64,000 nucleotides of DNA from Hufsiella arboris (GTDB lineage: Bacteria; Bacteroidota; Bacteroidia; Sphingobacteriales; Sphingobacteriaceae), in NCBI RefSeq assembly GCF_009834875.1, contig NZ_WVHT01000003.1:186001-250000 (forward strand). The letters run 5' to 3'. The position numbers and the translations under genes are program-made. This document shows, piece by piece, positions 46,113-56,086 of this stretch (its first letter is position 1; each line of letters opens with the position of its first letter). Below the pieces are notes generated by a model. The model was not told the DNA's origin and did no database searches. It saw nothing but the letters and a program-made list of their open reading frames with translations.

Positions 46113-46727
46113 ATGAAAAGCAAAAACTACCTTCAACCTATCTTTACAGTATTTTTATTATGCTTATCGCTTAGTTTAAAAGCTCAGGATACCACTAAAG
46201 TTTATGACCCGACGCTTAAGGGACAATATAAACAGCTGCTCGACAAATCAAAAGGCTACCCGGGATACAAAATTATATCACAGGCGAAACTGGACCCTTT
46301 TTTGAGAAATTACGCGGATTCTCTCAAAGCTGAAAAAAGAAAGACTGCAAATGCACAAAAAACAATCGCCGACCAAAAAGAGCAAACAAGCAAGCTGCAG
46401 GGAAATCTTAACGATAAAAACCAGGACCTGGAGCAAACAAACGCTCAGGCCAATTCAATCAGCCTGCTTGGATTTCAGGTTAATAAATCAACCTACTCAA
46501 CAATTGTATGGAGCATCATCGCTGTTTTAGCAATCGCGCTTGCTATTATAATTTTTAAATCCATCGGATATAAAAATGAAGCCAGTTACCGTATTAAGCT
46601 ATTTAATGAGCTGAGTGAAGAATTCCAAAGTCACAAAATGAAAGCCAACGAAAAAGAGAAGAAACTTGCCAGAGAGTTACAGGATGAACGCAATAAACTG
46701 GAGGAGCTAAATTCACGTAACCGTTAA
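46113..46727 (+). CDS. Exported coiled-coil protein with one transmembrane helix
   Basis: The 204-residue protein (ATG 46113; a TTG six bases upstream is less likely) has a signal peptide ending near LKAQ, then a helical Lys/Gln-rich region (about 70-110). A transmembrane helix (about 128-148, IVWSIIAVLAIALAIIIF) and a charged cytoplasmic coiled coil (about 160-204, EKEKKLARELQDERNKLEEL) follow. I recognise no domain; similar Bacteroidota proteins are annotated as hypothetical. It is divergent from the TyrA gene. Confidence 0.75.
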   Translation: MKSKNYLQPIFTVFLLCLSLSLKAQDTTKVYDPTLKGQYKQLLDKSKGYPGYKIISQAKLDPFLRNYADSLKAEKRKTANAQKTIADQKEQTSKLQGNLNDKNQDLEQTNAQANSISLLGFQVNKSTYSTIVWSIIAVLAIALAIIIFKSIGYKNEASYRIKLFNELSEEFQSHKMKANEKEKKLARELQDERNKLEELNSRNR

Positions 46728-46854
46728 TACATTGTAATAATCACACTTAAATCACTCTTTTCAATATTTTTTGAAACTTTTTCAGTCTTATTCAGGTAAA
46801 GCTATTAGTGCCCGCGTAAATTAATTAACCACATCTTTCACTTGATTCAATCTT

Positions 46855-47439
46855 ATGAAAAAATTACTGTTTACATTAATTATTGCAGCAGCTGCTATTA
46901 ATGGCGCACAAGCACAATTACAGCAGGGCAATGTAATGGTCGGCGCGGACCTTTCAAATATCAAGTTTGACCTTGATGCCCCCAACACGTTCAATTTTAA
47001 CATTTCCCCCAAGGCGGCATGGTTTATTCAGAATGGCACGGCCTTAGGAGGTGAAGTTGATTTTGGACTGGCTACTTCAAAGGGTGCAGGAACATTTATA
47101 ACTTATGGAGTCAGCGCCCTTGGGAGAAAGTATGTTGGCAATGGCGCAGATGTTTTAATCAAAAATTCCAGAATTTTTGGTGAAGCAACGGTAGGTATAC
47201 AAGGTACAAACAATAGTGAAAGCGGCGAAAACACCAACGGTTTAGGCTTTAGCTTTGGCCCCGGGTATACTTATTTTATTACCCCGACAATTGGCCTCGA
47301 AGCTTTACTTAAATATAATGGCATCGTAGGTTTTGGCAGCAGCGCTTATGCGCATAATTTAAATTTCGGCTTAGGTTTTCAAATCTATCTCCCTGGAGCT
47401 CGTACTGCACAGAAAGTTAAGAGTGATGCTACTCAATAA
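46855..47439 (+). CDS. Small outer membrane beta-barrel protein
   Basis: The 194-residue protein has a signal peptide (AINGAQAQ) and alternating aromatic/hydrophobic strands ending with NLNFGLGFQIYL, fitting an 8-strand OmpX/OmpA-like barrel (porin_OmpL/outer membrane beta-barrel type). Function is unknown. It is monocistronic, with a strong bidirectional terminator shared with rpsJ. Confidence 0.8.
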   Translation: MKKLLFTLIIAAAAINGAQAQLQQGNVMVGADLSNIKFDLDAPNTFNFNISPKAAWFIQNGTALGGEVDFGLATSKGAGTFITYGVSALGRKYVGNGADVLIKNSRIFGEATVGIQGTNNSESGENTNGLGFSFGPGYTYFITPTIGLEALLKYNGIVGFGSSAYAHNLNFGLGFQIYLPGARTAQKVKSDATQ

Positions 47440-47451
47440 CATTTGATGCAT

Positions 47452-47495
47452 AAAAGAAAAGTCCGGTCAGAATGAATCTGCCGGACTTTTCTTTT
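47452..47495. terminator. Bidirectional terminator between the OMP gene and rpsJ
   Basis: A perfect 15-bp inverted repeat AAAAGAAAAGTCCGG/CCGGACTTTTCTTTT (47452-47466, 47481-47495). In both directions it ends in a pyrimidine-rich tail. On the minus strand it ends the rpsL-rpsG-fusA-rpsJ transcript. Confidence 0.92.
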
Positions 47496-47509
47496 GAATT
47501 AGTATCTCG

Positions 47510-47815
47510 TTACACTTTGATTTCTACTTCAACGCCGCTAGGCAACTCAAGCTTCATCAAGGCATCAACAGTTTTAGAGTTTGAACTGTAGATATCCAAC
47601 AAACGTTTGTAAGAACACAACTGGAACTGCTCACGAGCTTTTTTGTTCACGTGCGGTGAACGCAAAACTGTAAAGATTTTCTTTTCAGTTGGAAGTGGAA
47701 TCGGTCCGCTTACTACAGCACCCGTAGGTTTAACTGTTTTTACGATTTTCTCAGCTGATTTATCAACCAGGTTATAATCGTACGATTTTAATTTAATTCT
47801 GATTCTTTGGCTCAT
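47510..47815 (-). CDS. rpsJ: 30S ribosomal protein S10
   Basis: The 101-residue S10 starts [25 protein letters not shown] and has [20 protein letters not shown]. It is also a transcription antitermination factor (NusE). In most genomes it precedes rplC directly; here it is followed by a terminator and 3.2 kb of unrelated genes. Confidence 0.98.
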   Translation of the reverse strand: MSQRIRIKLKSYDYNLVDKSAEKIVKTVKPTGAVVSGPIPLPTEKKIFTVLRSPHVNKKAREQFQLCSYKRLLDIYSSNSKTVDALMKLELPSGVEVEIKV

Positions 47816-47864
47816 TTTTTATTTATTGTGCCTTCGTTAGAGCTATTTATAACGGAGACGGGTT

Positions 47865-47931
47865 ATTATTTATCAAGTAGCTAGTATCAAGATGTTAATC
47901 TAACTACTTTATACTCTCTACTTGATACTTT
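47865..47931 (-). repeat. fusA-rpsJ gap with AAGTATCAAGTAG palindrome
   Basis: TATCAAGTAG (47871-47880) pairs with CTACTTGATA (47918-47927), and AGTATCAAG (47883-47891) pairs with CTTGATACT (47921-47929). The right arms overlap, so the two pairings exclude each other. The unit lies directly after the fusA stop. Confidence 0.65.
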
Positions 47932-50034
47932 TTATGCACTTACTTTACCTTTTGCTTTTGCAACAACTTCGTCCTGAACGTTACGAGGAGCTTCTTCGTA
48001 GTGATCGAACTCCATTGTTGACGTTGCACGACCTGAAGTGATGGTACGTAACTGAGTTACATAACCGAACATTTCAGAAAGTGGCACAGTTGCTTTGATT
48101 ACCTGTGAACCTGCACGTGAATCCATACCTAAAAGCTGGCCACGACGACGGTTCATGTCACCGATAACATCACCCATGTTTTCTTCAGGGGTAAGGATTT
48201 CGATTTTCATGATCGGCTCAAGCAATACCGGTTTACATTTAACCAAAGCTTCGCGGTAAGCAGATTTCGCTGCAATTTCGAACGACAGTGAATCTGAATC
48301 GACTGCGTGGAATGAACCATCAATCAAACGAACTTTTAAGCTGGTTAGCGGATATCCTGCTAATACACCATTCGCCATAGAAGCGGCAAAGCCCTTTTCT
48401 ACAGATGGGATATATTCACGAGGAATAGCACCACCGCTGATTTCGTTAACAAATTGCAATCCTTCTTTACCGTCATCTGCAGGTGAAATAATAACCTGGA
48501 TATCAGCAAATTTACCACGCCCACCAGTTTGTTTCTTATAAGTTTCACGGTGTTGAACAGTTCCTGTAATTGCTTCTTTGTAAGCAACCTGAGGAGCGCC
48601 CTGATTAACTTCCACTTTGAATTCACGTCTCAAACGATCCATGATAATATCCAAGTGAAGCTCACCCATACCTGAAATTACGGTCTGGCCGGTTTCTTCG
48701 TCAGAATTTACACGGAAAGTTGGATCTTCTTCAGCCAGTTTACCCAAAGCTAAACCTAATTTATCTACATCAGCCTGTGTTTTAGGCTCGATAGCTAAAC
48801 CGATAACCGGATCAGGGAACTGCATTGACTCAAGAATGATCGGGTGTTTCTCATCACAAAGAGTATCACCTGTTTTAATATCCTTAAAGCCTACTACCGC
48901 AGCAATATCACCAGCACCTACGTTAGGGATTGGGTTTTGCTTGTTAGCATGCATTTGGAAGATACGTGAAATACGTTCTTTATTGTCTGAACGCATGTTG
49001 TGAACATACGACCCAGCTTCAAGGTTACCTGAGTATACACGGATAAAGCATAAACGACCGACAAACGGATCAGTTGCGATCTTAAATGCCAATGCCGAAA
49101 ACGGTTCTTTGATATCTGGTCTGCGTAAAATCTCCTCACCAGTATCCGGGTTGTGACCCACGATACCTTCTACGTCCATAGGTGAAGGCAATAATTCCAT
49201 CACATAATCAAGCATAGTTTGTACACCTTTATTTTTAAAAGATGAACCACAAACCATAGGAACGATTTTAGCGTCAAGAACGGCTTTACGCAAAGCGTCT
49301 AATACTTCACGCTCGGTAATTGTTTCCGGAGCGTCGAAGAATTTTTCCATCAACGTTTCATCGTACTCGGCAACAGATTCAAGTAACTTTTCTCTCCATT
49401 CAGTTGCTTCCTCAACCATATCTTCGGGAATAGGAACTTCAGTAAAGGTCATGCCTTTATCATGCTCGTTCCATACTACACCACGGAAGTTAATTAAATC
49501 GATAACGCCTTTGAAGCTATCTTCCGCGCCGATTGGCAACTGCAATGGAACAGCGTTGCTTCCCAGCATGCTTTTTACCTGTTTTACAACATTTAAAAAG
49601 TCAGCACCCGAGCGGTCCATTTTATTTACGAATCCAATACGGGCAACATTGTAGTTGTTAGCAAGTCTCCAGTTTGTTTCTGATTGAGGCTCAACACCAT
49701 CAACAGCAGAAAACAAGAAAACTAAACCATCCAGTACACGCAGTGAACGATTCACCTCAACGGTGAAATCCACGTGTCCGGGAGTATCAATAATGTTGAT
49801 GTGATAGTTGTGGTCTCTGTATTTCCAGTTAACAGTTGTAGCAGCCGAAGTGATGGTAATACCACGCTCCTGCTCCTGTGCCATCCAGTCCATTGTTGCA
49901 GCACCTTCGTGAACTTCGCCAATTTTGTGGCTTACACCTGCATAATACAGAATACGCTCAGTAGTTGTAGTTTTACCAGCATCAATGTGAGCGGCAATCC
50001 CAATGTTTCTTGTATATCTTAAATCTCTTGACAT
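47932..50034 (-). CDS. fusA: Elongation factor G
   Basis: EF-G drives translocation on the ribosome. The 700-residue GTPase has the P-loop [25 protein letters not shown] and NKMDRSGAD, then domains II-V. It lies between rpsG and rpsJ. Confidence 0.98.
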   Translation of the reverse strand: MSRDLRYTRNIGIAAHIDAGKTTTTERILYYAGVSHKIGEVHEGAATMDWMAQEQERGITITSAATTVNWKYRDHNYHINIIDTPGHVDFTVEVNRSLRVLDGLVFLFSAVDGVEPQSETNWRLANNYNVARIGFVNKMDRSGADFLNVVKQVKSMLGSNAVPLQLPIGAEDSFKGVIDLINFRGVVWNEHDKGMTFTEVPIPEDMVEEATEWREKLLESVAEYDETLMEKFFDAPETITEREVLDALRKAVLDAKIVPMVCGSSFKNKGVQTMLDYVMELLPSPMDVEGIVGHNPDTGEEILRRPDIKEPFSALAFKIATDPFVGRLCFIRVYSGNLEAGSYVHNMRSDNKERISRIFQMHANKQNPIPNVGAGDIAAVVGFKDIKTGDTLCDEKHPIILESMQFPDPVIGLAIEPKTQADVDKLGLALGKLAEEDPTFRVNSDEETGQTVISGMGELHLDIIMDRLRREFKVEVNQGAPQVAYKEAITGTVQHRETYKKQTGGRGKFADIQVIISPADDGKEGLQFVNEISGGAIPREYIPSVEKGFAASMANGVLAGYPLTSLKVRLIDGSFHAVDSDSLSFEIAAKSAYREALVKCKPVLLEPIMKIEILTPEENMGDVIGDMNRRRGQLLGMDSRAGSQVIKATVPLSEMFGYVTQLRTITSGRATSTMEFDHYEEAPRNVQDEVVAKAKGKVSA

Positions 50035-50049
50035 CTTATTGTATTCTTA

Positions 50050-50517
50050 TTAGAAACGGAAATGTGAGAATGCTTTGTTAGCTTCTGCCATTTTGTGCGT
50101 ATCCTCTTTCTTTTTCACTGCAGCACCTTCACCTTTTGAAGCAGAGATGATTTCACCGGCTAATTTTTCCATCATGGTTTTTTCACCACGACGACGTGAA
50201 TAGCTGATCAGCCATTTCATACCTAAAGCGATTTTACGCTCTGGACGAACTTCTGTAGGAACCTGGAAGTTTGCACCACCTACACGGCGAGATTTAACCT
50301 CAACAGCAGGCATTACATTGTTTAATGCTTTTTTCCATGTTTCTAAACCGTTTTCGCTGGTTTTCTTTTCAACCAGTTCAACAGCATCATAAAATATAGA
50401 GTAAGCGATAGATTTTTTTCCGTCGTACATCATGTTGTTCACAAAACGTGTAACCATCACGTCATTGAACTTTGGATCAGGAAGAAGAATTCTTTTTTTC
50501 GGTTTTGACTTTCTCAT
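50050..50517 (-). CDS. rpsG: 30S ribosomal protein S7
   Basis: The 155-residue S7 starts [19 protein letters not shown] and has [19 protein letters not shown]. It organises the 30S head. Confidence 0.98.
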   Translation of the reverse strand: MRKSKPKKRILLPDPKFNDVMVTRFVNNMMYDGKKSIAYSIFYDAVELVEKKTSENGLETWKKALNNVMPAVEVKSRRVGGANFQVPTEVRPERKIALGMKWLISYSRRRGEKTMMEKLAGEIISASKGEGAAVKKKEDTHKMAEANKAFSHFRF

Positions 50518-50530
50518 TTCTTATTCCTCC

Positions 50531-50944
50531 TTATTTCTTTTTACCTTTTGCAGGAGCAGCAGCTGCTTGTCCTGGTTTAGGGCGTTTAGTACCATATTTA
50601 GAACGACGTTGGTTACGACCGGCAACACCTGATGTATCCAATGCACCACGGATGATGTGGTAACGTACACCTGGTAAATCCTTAACACGACCGCCACGGA
50701 TTAACACGATTGAGTGCTCCTGTAAGTTGTGTCCTTCTCCCGGGATGTAGGCATTCACCTCTTTACCGTTTGTTAAACGTACACGGGCAACTTTACGCAT
50801 TGCTGAGTTTGGTTTTTTAGGGGTAGTAGTATACACACGTGTGCATACGCCTCTTCGCTGTGGACAGCTGTCCAACGCTGGCGACTTACTCTTGTCAACC
50901 ATAGCTACTCTACCTTTCCTAACTAATTGCTGAATAGTAGGCAT
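50531..50944 (-). CDS. rpsL: 30S ribosomal protein S12
   Basis: The 137-residue S12 has [19 protein letters not shown] and [17 protein letters not shown]. The lysines linked to streptomycin response (PKKPNS and RVKDLP) are wild type. The C-terminus has an extra Ala/Lys tail ([11 protein letters not shown]). Confidence 0.98.
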   Translation of the reverse strand: MPTIQQLVRKGRVAMVDKSKSPALDSCPQRRGVCTRVYTTTPKKPNSAMRKVARVRLTNGKEVNAYIPGEGHNLQEHSIVLIRGGRVKDLPGVRYHIIRGALDTSGVAGRNQRRSKYGTKRPKPGQAAAAPAKGKKK

Positions 50945-50974
50945 TTACTGTTTTTTAATTAAATTTTCTTCTAT

Positions 50975-51022
50975 CCCTAAATTGGGACTGCAAAAGTAGA
51001 ATTTTTATTTGTGATTTTCAAG
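50975..51022 (-). promoter_or_regulatory. rpsL promoter with CCC...GGG at the predicted start
   Basis: On the minus strand CTTG (51022-51019), 20 bases, then TACTTTTG (50998-50991). After CAGT follows CCCAATTTAGGG (50986-50975), matching 9 of 12 bases of the same-position element of rplC. The leader before rpsL is about 42 bases. Confidence 0.75.
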
Positions 51023-51272
51023 GGGTTGTATAAAGTTTCTTGGATATTTAATATGCAGGAAACATGGGTGGTTCAAAGAGAATTAAAAATCAGATAACTC
51101 CCGAGCCGCCCCGTCAAAACATCTCAGGAAGAGAAATAATTTATATCAGCTTTTGTTATGACAGATGCCAACGCCTATCCGTGTTACCCGTGTTTACACG
51201 ATTATAAACGATTCTGATCCGGCTAAACCCCGGCGGCAACTTCATTTTTGCGCTACTTGACTTTTAGATGCC
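51023..51272. other. Intergenic region between rpsL promoter and helicase gene
   Basis: About 250 bases without a recognised gene or hairpin. It separates divergent genes and probably only carries promoter sequence for the helicase at its end. Confidence 0.4.
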
Positions 51273-51280
51273 TATTTTTG
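51273..51280 (+). promoter_or_regulatory. Promoter -7 element next to the helicase start codon
   Basis: TATTTTTG is a perfect TAnnTTTG. Only ACC separates it from the ATG at 51284, which predicts a leaderless mRNA. A TTTG lies 22 bases upstream. Confidence 0.5.
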
Positions 51281-51283
51281 ACC

Positions 51284-53770
51284 ATGCAAAATCCACGTTT
51301 ACAGCTTGCTTACAACTTCGTTCAGTATACAAACAAAAACATATTTTTAACCGGAAAAGCCGGCACTGGAAAAACTACTTTTTTGCACAATCTCCGAAAG
51401 AGCTCGCTGAAACGAATGGCGGTTGTAGCACCCACGGGTGTAGCTGCAATGAATGCCGGAGGAGTTACAATTCACTCGCTTTTCCAGATGCCTTTTGGCC
51501 CATACCTCGCTGAACGGGTAACGGGAAAAGGCATTAAAGGCAACGATAGCACGAACAGAAAATTTTCAAGGGATAAAATCAATCTGATTCGCAGTCTCGA
51601 TTTGCTGGTAATCGACGAAATCAGTATGGTGAGAGCAGATATGCTTGACGGAATCGACGAGATTCTGCGTCGTTATAAAAACCCATCTCAACCATTTGGC
51701 GGCATACAACTGTTAATGATTGGCGATCTGCACCAGCTTTCGCCCGTTGTAAAAAATGATGACTGGATGCTATTAAAGGAACATTATCCAAACCTGTATT
51801 TCTTTAGCAGCCAGGCATTGAAGGAAAATCCGCCTGTGACCATCGAGTTAAATCATATTTACAGGCAAAGCGATTTTGTATTTATCGATTTACTTAACAA
51901 TGTGCGTGAAAATCGTATAACACCGGATGTGCTTGATAAGTTAAACCAACGGCATGTTCCTGATTTGAAGCCTGGGAATTACGAAGGTTACATCACATTA
52001 ACCACGCATAATCAAACGGCCGATGTAATTAACGCCGACCGACTTAAAGAATTTGAAAAGCCCGCGAAATTTTTCAAAGCCGACATAAAAGATGACTTCC
52101 CTGAATACATCTACCCTACTGCACCAGTGCTTGAACTCAAGGAAGGTGCGCAAGTAATGTTTGTAAAGAACGATCAATCGAAAGACAAGCTTTATTACAA
52201 CGGCAAAATCGGCGCAATTACCCGGTTTGCAAACGGTGGCATCTTTGTCAGCGACGGTACGACCGGATCCGAAATTTTCATCCAGCCCGTCGAATGGCAA
52301 AACTTTAAGTACGAACTCAATGCAACGTCAAAGGAAATTGAAGAGAAAGTTATTGGAAGCTTCACACAATACCCGCTCAAACTGGCGTGGGCTATTACCA
52401 TACATAAAAGCCAGGGGCTAACGTTTGACAAAGCAATTATTGATGCCGGTTTATCATTCGCTCATGGACAGGTTTATGTAGCACTGAGCAGGTGCAAAAC
52501 CCTGGAAGGAATGGTCTTAAGATCCCCATTAGCGCTGAACAGCGTAAAGACAGATGGGACGGTATCACTCTTCAGCAAAAGTGTCAACGACAACATTCCG
52601 GATGACAAACAACTTGAATCGTCAAAAATCGCCTATCAAAAATCCTTATTGCTTGAATTGTTTGACTTCAGGCATCTAAACTATAGATTACTCGCTTGTA
52701 GAAAAACAGCCGAAGATTACGATAAAAGTTTTCCAGGAAGTTTTTTTGAAAACATAAACAACCTGTTAAACGAGGCAGAGAAACATATTTTTACCATCGC
52801 AGCACAGTTTAAAAAGCAGCTTGAAACGCTTTTATTGCCTGGCACAATACCCGAAGATAGCCCGGAAATTAAAGACCGGGCATTCAAAGCCAGCACTTAT
52901 TTCGTCAATAAATTAAACGGAGAACTAAAGTTGCAAATTGAACAGATTTTTGTTGAAACCGACAATAAAGCCGCCAGGAAAGCAGCCGTTGAAGCAATAG
53001 AGGCTCTTAAAAAAGAGGTGTTCGTTAAGTTAGCAGTATTAAATATTTGCGCCGAAGGTTTTAAAACGGCTTCTTATCTGAAAGTAAGGTCGGACGCGGA
53101 AATTGACTTTACAGCATCTAGGCAACCGATAAAGGCAACAACATCCTACGAAAACAAGGATGTGTCCCATCCGCTTTTATACAATGATCTAAAGAAATGG
53201 CGTAATAATCTAGCCGCCGAAAACAACATGCCTGCGTATTACGTACTGCCCCAAAAAGTTCTTGTTCTGCTGATCGACTTATTACCGTCCAACCTGGCTG
53301 AATTGCAAATGCTCAAAGGTTTTGGAAAAGCCCGTACACAAAAATTTGGGAATGACATTCTGGAACTGATAGATAATTACTGCAGACAACATGCAATAGC
53401 AAGAAAATTTCAACCGGCCTTACAGGAGAAACTCAAACCCGAACGGACGGATTCCAAGCTACTTACTCTAGAAATGTTCAGGCACGGAAAAACTATTATT
53501 CAAATTTCCAGGGAACGCAATTTCGTGCAATCAACCATTGAGGGACACCTTATGCATTATATCGGCACCGGCGAACTAAGACCCGACGAAGTTTTCGATG
53601 TCGAAAAGTTAAATATAGTGGTTACGTTCATCAACGAAAACGACGGACTGGCTTTACCACTTACCGAGTTAAAGTTTAAAATGGGTGACAGCTATTCGTA
53701 CACCGAGATCAGGGCTGCGGTAAAACTGGCACAGCTTCAACAACCTGCTGCAGATGTGCCAGCTAATTAG
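51284..53770 (+). CDS. PIF1-like superfamily 1 helicase with HRDC and HTH_40 domains
   Basis: The 828-residue protein starts at ATG 51284 (MQNPRLQLAYNFVQYTN); a TTG 36 bases upstream is rejected because it precedes the promoter element. Walker A is GKAGTGKTT (24-32). VIDEISMVRADML is motif II, and KLAWAITIHKSQGLTFD plus QVYVALSRC are late SF1B motifs. An HRDC domain (about 628-700, LPSNLAELQMLKGFGKAR) and a RecQ-type winged helix HTH_40 (about 722-810) follow. It likely resolves G-quadruplex or stalled-fork DNA. This architecture is typical of Bacteroidota. Confidence 0.88.
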   Translation: MQNPRLQLAYNFVQYTNKNIFLTGKAGTGKTTFLHNLRKSSLKRMAVVAPTGVAAMNAGGVTIHSLFQMPFGPYLAERVTGKGIKGNDSTNRKFSRDKINLIRSLDLLVIDEISMVRADMLDGIDEILRRYKNPSQPFGGIQLLMIGDLHQLSPVVKNDDWMLLKEHYPNLYFFSSQALKENPPVTIELNHIYRQSDFVFIDLLNNVRENRITPDVLDKLNQRHVPDLKPGNYEGYITLTTHNQTADVINADRLKEFEKPAKFFKADIKDDFPEYIYPTAPVLELKEGAQVMFVKNDQSKDKLYYNGKIGAITRFANGGIFVSDGTTGSEIFIQPVEWQNFKYELNATSKEIEEKVIGSFTQYPLKLAWAITIHKSQGLTFDKAIIDAGLSFAHGQVYVALSRCKTLEGMVLRSPLALNSVKTDGTVSLFSKSVNDNIPDDKQLESSKIAYQKSLLLELFDFRHLNYRLLACRKTAEDYDKSFPGSFFENINNLLNEAEKHIFTIAAQFKKQLETLLLPGTIPEDSPEIKDRAFKASTYFVNKLNGELKLQIEQIFVETDNKAARKAAVEAIEALKKEVFVKLAVLNICAEGFKTASYLKVRSDAEIDFTASRQPIKATTSYENKDVSHPLLYNDLKKWRNNLAAENNMPAYYVLPQKVLVLLIDLLPSNLAELQMLKGFGKARTQKFGNDILELIDNYCRQHAIARKFQPALQEKLKPERTDSKLLTLEMFRHGKTIIQISRERNFVQSTIEGHLMHYIGTGELRPDEVFDVEKLNIVVTFINENDGLALPLTELKFKMGDSYSYTEIRAAVKLAQLQQPAADVPAN

Positions 53771-53772
53771 TA

Positions 53773-54306
53773 TTACTTTACCCCTATAACCGAAACCTGA
53801 GAAATATTACTTATGTTAATCCCGACAAAGCAATCATCAATGCAGTTTTTTGGGACGTAACCACAGTTGGAAATCATGCCGTTGTTTGCTGTCTCAAAAT
53901 AGATATCGTTCTCTTTTGTGTTTGCTTTCAGCCACACATTTCCGGCTTTTTCATAAACCTGGTCGAGTGTCAGCGCTTCAGCCCCACTTTTGTGCGTTCC
54001 TAAAGTTTTAACATCCTCTACCCAAGACTCCTTTAAAACTTTTACACCAGTACCGCCGTCAATCGCAAACAAAGAACATTCGCGCATTCTAACAGTTCCG
54101 TACATCACAGTTATTGTCGTCTCGGTGGCGATTCCAGTCCACGAACCACTAATAACCGTGTAACTATAATTGTCGTCAGTAGATTTTTTGAACTCTTTAA
54201 ATTTGGAGTAACTGTCTATTAACTTGTTTTGAGAAGCATCTTTTTTACACGCGTTAAAAAGCGCAGAGAACACAATAATCGAAAGTAGAATCTTGAAAAA
54301 TCTCAT
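53773..54306 (-). CDS. Hypothetical lipoprotein
   Basis: The 177-residue protein has a lipobox ALFNAC (Cys about 20) followed by KKDASQ, then a beta-rich domain with four cysteines (two near MRECSLF and NCGYVPKNCIDDC). I recognise no family. It is last in a minus-strand cluster after DoxX (5 bases), so it may belong to that operon. Confidence 0.65.
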   Translation of the reverse strand: MRFFKILLSIIVFSALFNACKKDASQNKLIDSYSKFKEFKKSTDDNYSYTVISGSWTGIATETTITVMYGTVRMRECSLFAIDGGTGVKVLKESWVEDVKTLGTHKSGAEALTLDQVYEKAGNVWLKANTKENDIYFETANNGMISNCGYVPKNCIDDCFVGINISNISQVSVIGVK

Positions 54307-54311
54307 AGAAG

Positions 54312-54689
54312 TTATTTTGCTGAAAGAATTGGTTTATATCTGTCCCGGTAATACCAGGCTAAAAACAAGTCGCAAATCAACAACGCAATGGCAATTGGCA
54401 ACTCTGACGGACCAAGATAAGCGTGGTACAAAACGATGTTGATAATAATCGGAAATATAACCACAACAGCCAATGGGACAAAAAAGCCGGTAACGAATGC
54501 AATTCCGCAGAGCAATTCTGTTATTTTAATCAGCGGGAACAGATAACGGGCAGCCATGATTCCCGTCATAAATACTTTAATATCACCCTTCAATTCCGGG
54601 GTTGGCATCAGGTGAAAGAGAACCGGTATCGAGGCAAAGAGGAACATCAGCCCCATTAAAACTCTGACGACAATTGCTGCAATTTTCAT
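54312..54689 (-). CDS. DoxX-family membrane protein
   Basis: The 125-residue protein has four transmembrane helices and the DoxX pattern (RVLMGLMFLFASIPVLFHL; PLIKITELLCGIAFVTGFF). DoxX proteins occur in oxidative-stress or quinone-linked membrane complexes; the role here is not fixed. It follows the SRPBCC gene by 47 bases. Confidence 0.82.
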   Translation of the reverse strand: MKIAAIVVRVLMGLMFLFASIPVLFHLMPTPELKGDIKVFMTGIMAARYLFPLIKITELLCGIAFVTGFFVPLAVVVIFPIIINIVLYHAYLGPSELPIAIALLICDLFLAWYYRDRYKPILSAK

Positions 54690-54736
54690 ATTTGAATATT
54701 GGATTAGGTTACAATTACGTGAAGTTAAAAATTATA

Positions 54737-55186
54737 TTAATTACTTTTAGATTCAGACAACTGTTTTATCTTTTCCAATGCCCTGTCCCAGGCCTTCGAC
54801 ATTTCCTCGAAATATGGTTCGCCCATATCGCAGGAAATTTCAAGTGTAGTTATGCCATCAACCTCTGATGATTTGTAGATTTCCTGACAGCCAGCCATAT
54901 CCTTTGCCATCCCACTTTCGTAATCTTCCTTGTCATCGTTTATAACGCCGGTATATTCAATTGCCAGGTATTCTGGCTTATTGCTGACTACCTTGCCAAC
55001 GATACCGCTATTTGACTCATCTTTAAAAATAACTTTACTGCCTTCTTTCCAGTCTGATTCTGCATAAGTGCCAGTACTAAATTCAGAATACCACTGCCGG
55101 GTAAGCTCGTCGCGGTAAAGTACCGGCCATACTTTCGTTATGGGAGCATTAATATTAATCGTCTTTTCAATTCTCTTTAATTCCAT
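54737..55186 (-). CDS. SRPBCC (AHSA1-like) domain protein
   Basis: The 149-residue protein has the START-like fold pattern with IEKTININAPITKVWPVLY at its start and FEEMSKAWDRALEKIKQL as the final helix. Such proteins bind hydrophobic ligands or act with Hsp90; the ligand is unknown. It lies 12 bases after the frameshifted GyrI-like gene and is probably co-transcribed. Confidence 0.8.
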   Translation of the reverse strand: MELKRIEKTININAPITKVWPVLYRDELTRQWYSEFSTGTYAESDWKEGSKVIFKDESNSGIVGKVVSNKPEYLAIEYTGVINDDKEDYESGMAKDMAGCQEIYKSSEVDGITTLEISCDMGEPYFEEMSKAWDRALEKIKQLSESKSN

Positions 55187-55198
55187 GATAGTATTTGG

Positions 55199-55611
55199 TT
55201 AATCACTTTTTAACTTTATCATACACCACATTTCGTCTTCGTCCTTATAGCATTCTACGCAGGGCTCCGTCAGGTCTGCCTGATCTTCTTCAGACAACCT
55301 CATTAAAACCGTTTTAATTTCATGAGTCCTGCTTCTCCAATTTTTACAACCTCATATGAATAAGAACCGGCGGCAATTGCAATTTTTTCACAGTCAAGTT
55401 CCTCTGCTTCGCCGGTACGTAATTCCTGTGCAGCGGCCAGGTAGACAATCTCACCTGTTTGTGTTATGCTGCTGATTCCATAGAATGATCGCGTAAAACC
55501 GCCATCAACCTTTTTTATAAGCGACTTAAAAGCATCATCAATACCTTCGGGAAAATTTTTAACCTGAAAACCAAACGCCAGAAGATTTTCGGTCAGGATA
55601 AACGTGTTCAT
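55199..55611 (-). pseudogene. GyrI-like effector-binding domain gene, frameshifted
   Basis: The first open part (55303-55611, 102 residues) stops after YEVVKIGEAG. The second part (to 55199) continues in another frame: KNWRSRTHEIKTVLMRL, then PCVECYKDEDEMWCMI. The family's C-terminus carries just this kind of ending, and one added A in the A5 run (plus strand T5, 55341-55345) would join the parts into about 137 residues. GyrI-like/AraC-type effector domains bind small molecules. This is either a sequencing error, a true pseudogene or slippage; the run favours an error or slippage. Confidence 0.75.
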
Positions 55612-55632
55612 TTGCCAGTATGTTACGTTGGT

Positions 55633-56061
55633 TTATGAAGCTTGGTTTTCGTCAAAATTTACCATCCACTGAATATCAAAACGGTCGGTTAGCATACCCC
55701 AATAAGCTCCCCAAAACATTTTCTGAAGCGGGTTAGTTACATTTGCACCTTGGGAAAGCGCATTGAAAACACGTTCGGCTTCTTCCAGCGAATCAGTATT
55801 GAGTGACAAAGAGATATTTGTACCAACTTTCAATGACTGGCCCATTGATTCAAGCGCGTCGGTAGCCATTAAAATGTTATTTCCAATCGGCAAGGAAATA
55901 TGCATTATTTTTCCGCCATCTGCTTCTGCTACATTTTCACAGCCGGGAGTATCTTTAAATCGCTGCAAAGCTGTGAATTCGCCACCAAAAACTGATTTGT
56001 AAAAATCGAATGCATCCTCTGTTGTTCCAGGAAAATTCAAATAAGAATTCATAGTTGTCAT
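55633..56061 (-). CDS. VOC-family (PhnB-like glyoxalase-fold) protein
   Basis: The 142-residue protein shows the PhnB pattern: YLNFPGTTEDAFDFYKSVFGGEF, IMHISLPIGNNILMATD and MFWGAYWGMLTDRFDIQWMVN. Members bind metal and small substrates; most have no assigned reaction. It is the first gene of a minus-strand cluster (VOC, GyrI-like, SRPBCC, DoxX, lipoprotein). Such clusters of small ligand-binding proteins are common in Sphingobacteriaceae. Confidence 0.85.
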   Translation of the reverse strand: MTTMNSYLNFPGTTEDAFDFYKSVFGGEFTALQRFKDTPGCENVAEADGGKIMHISLPIGNNILMATDALESMGQSLKVGTNISLSLNTDSLEEAERVFNALSQGANVTNPLQKMFWGAYWGMLTDRFDIQWMVNFDENQAS

Positions 56062-56086
56062 TTTCGTAGTTTTAAGTTTATACTAT

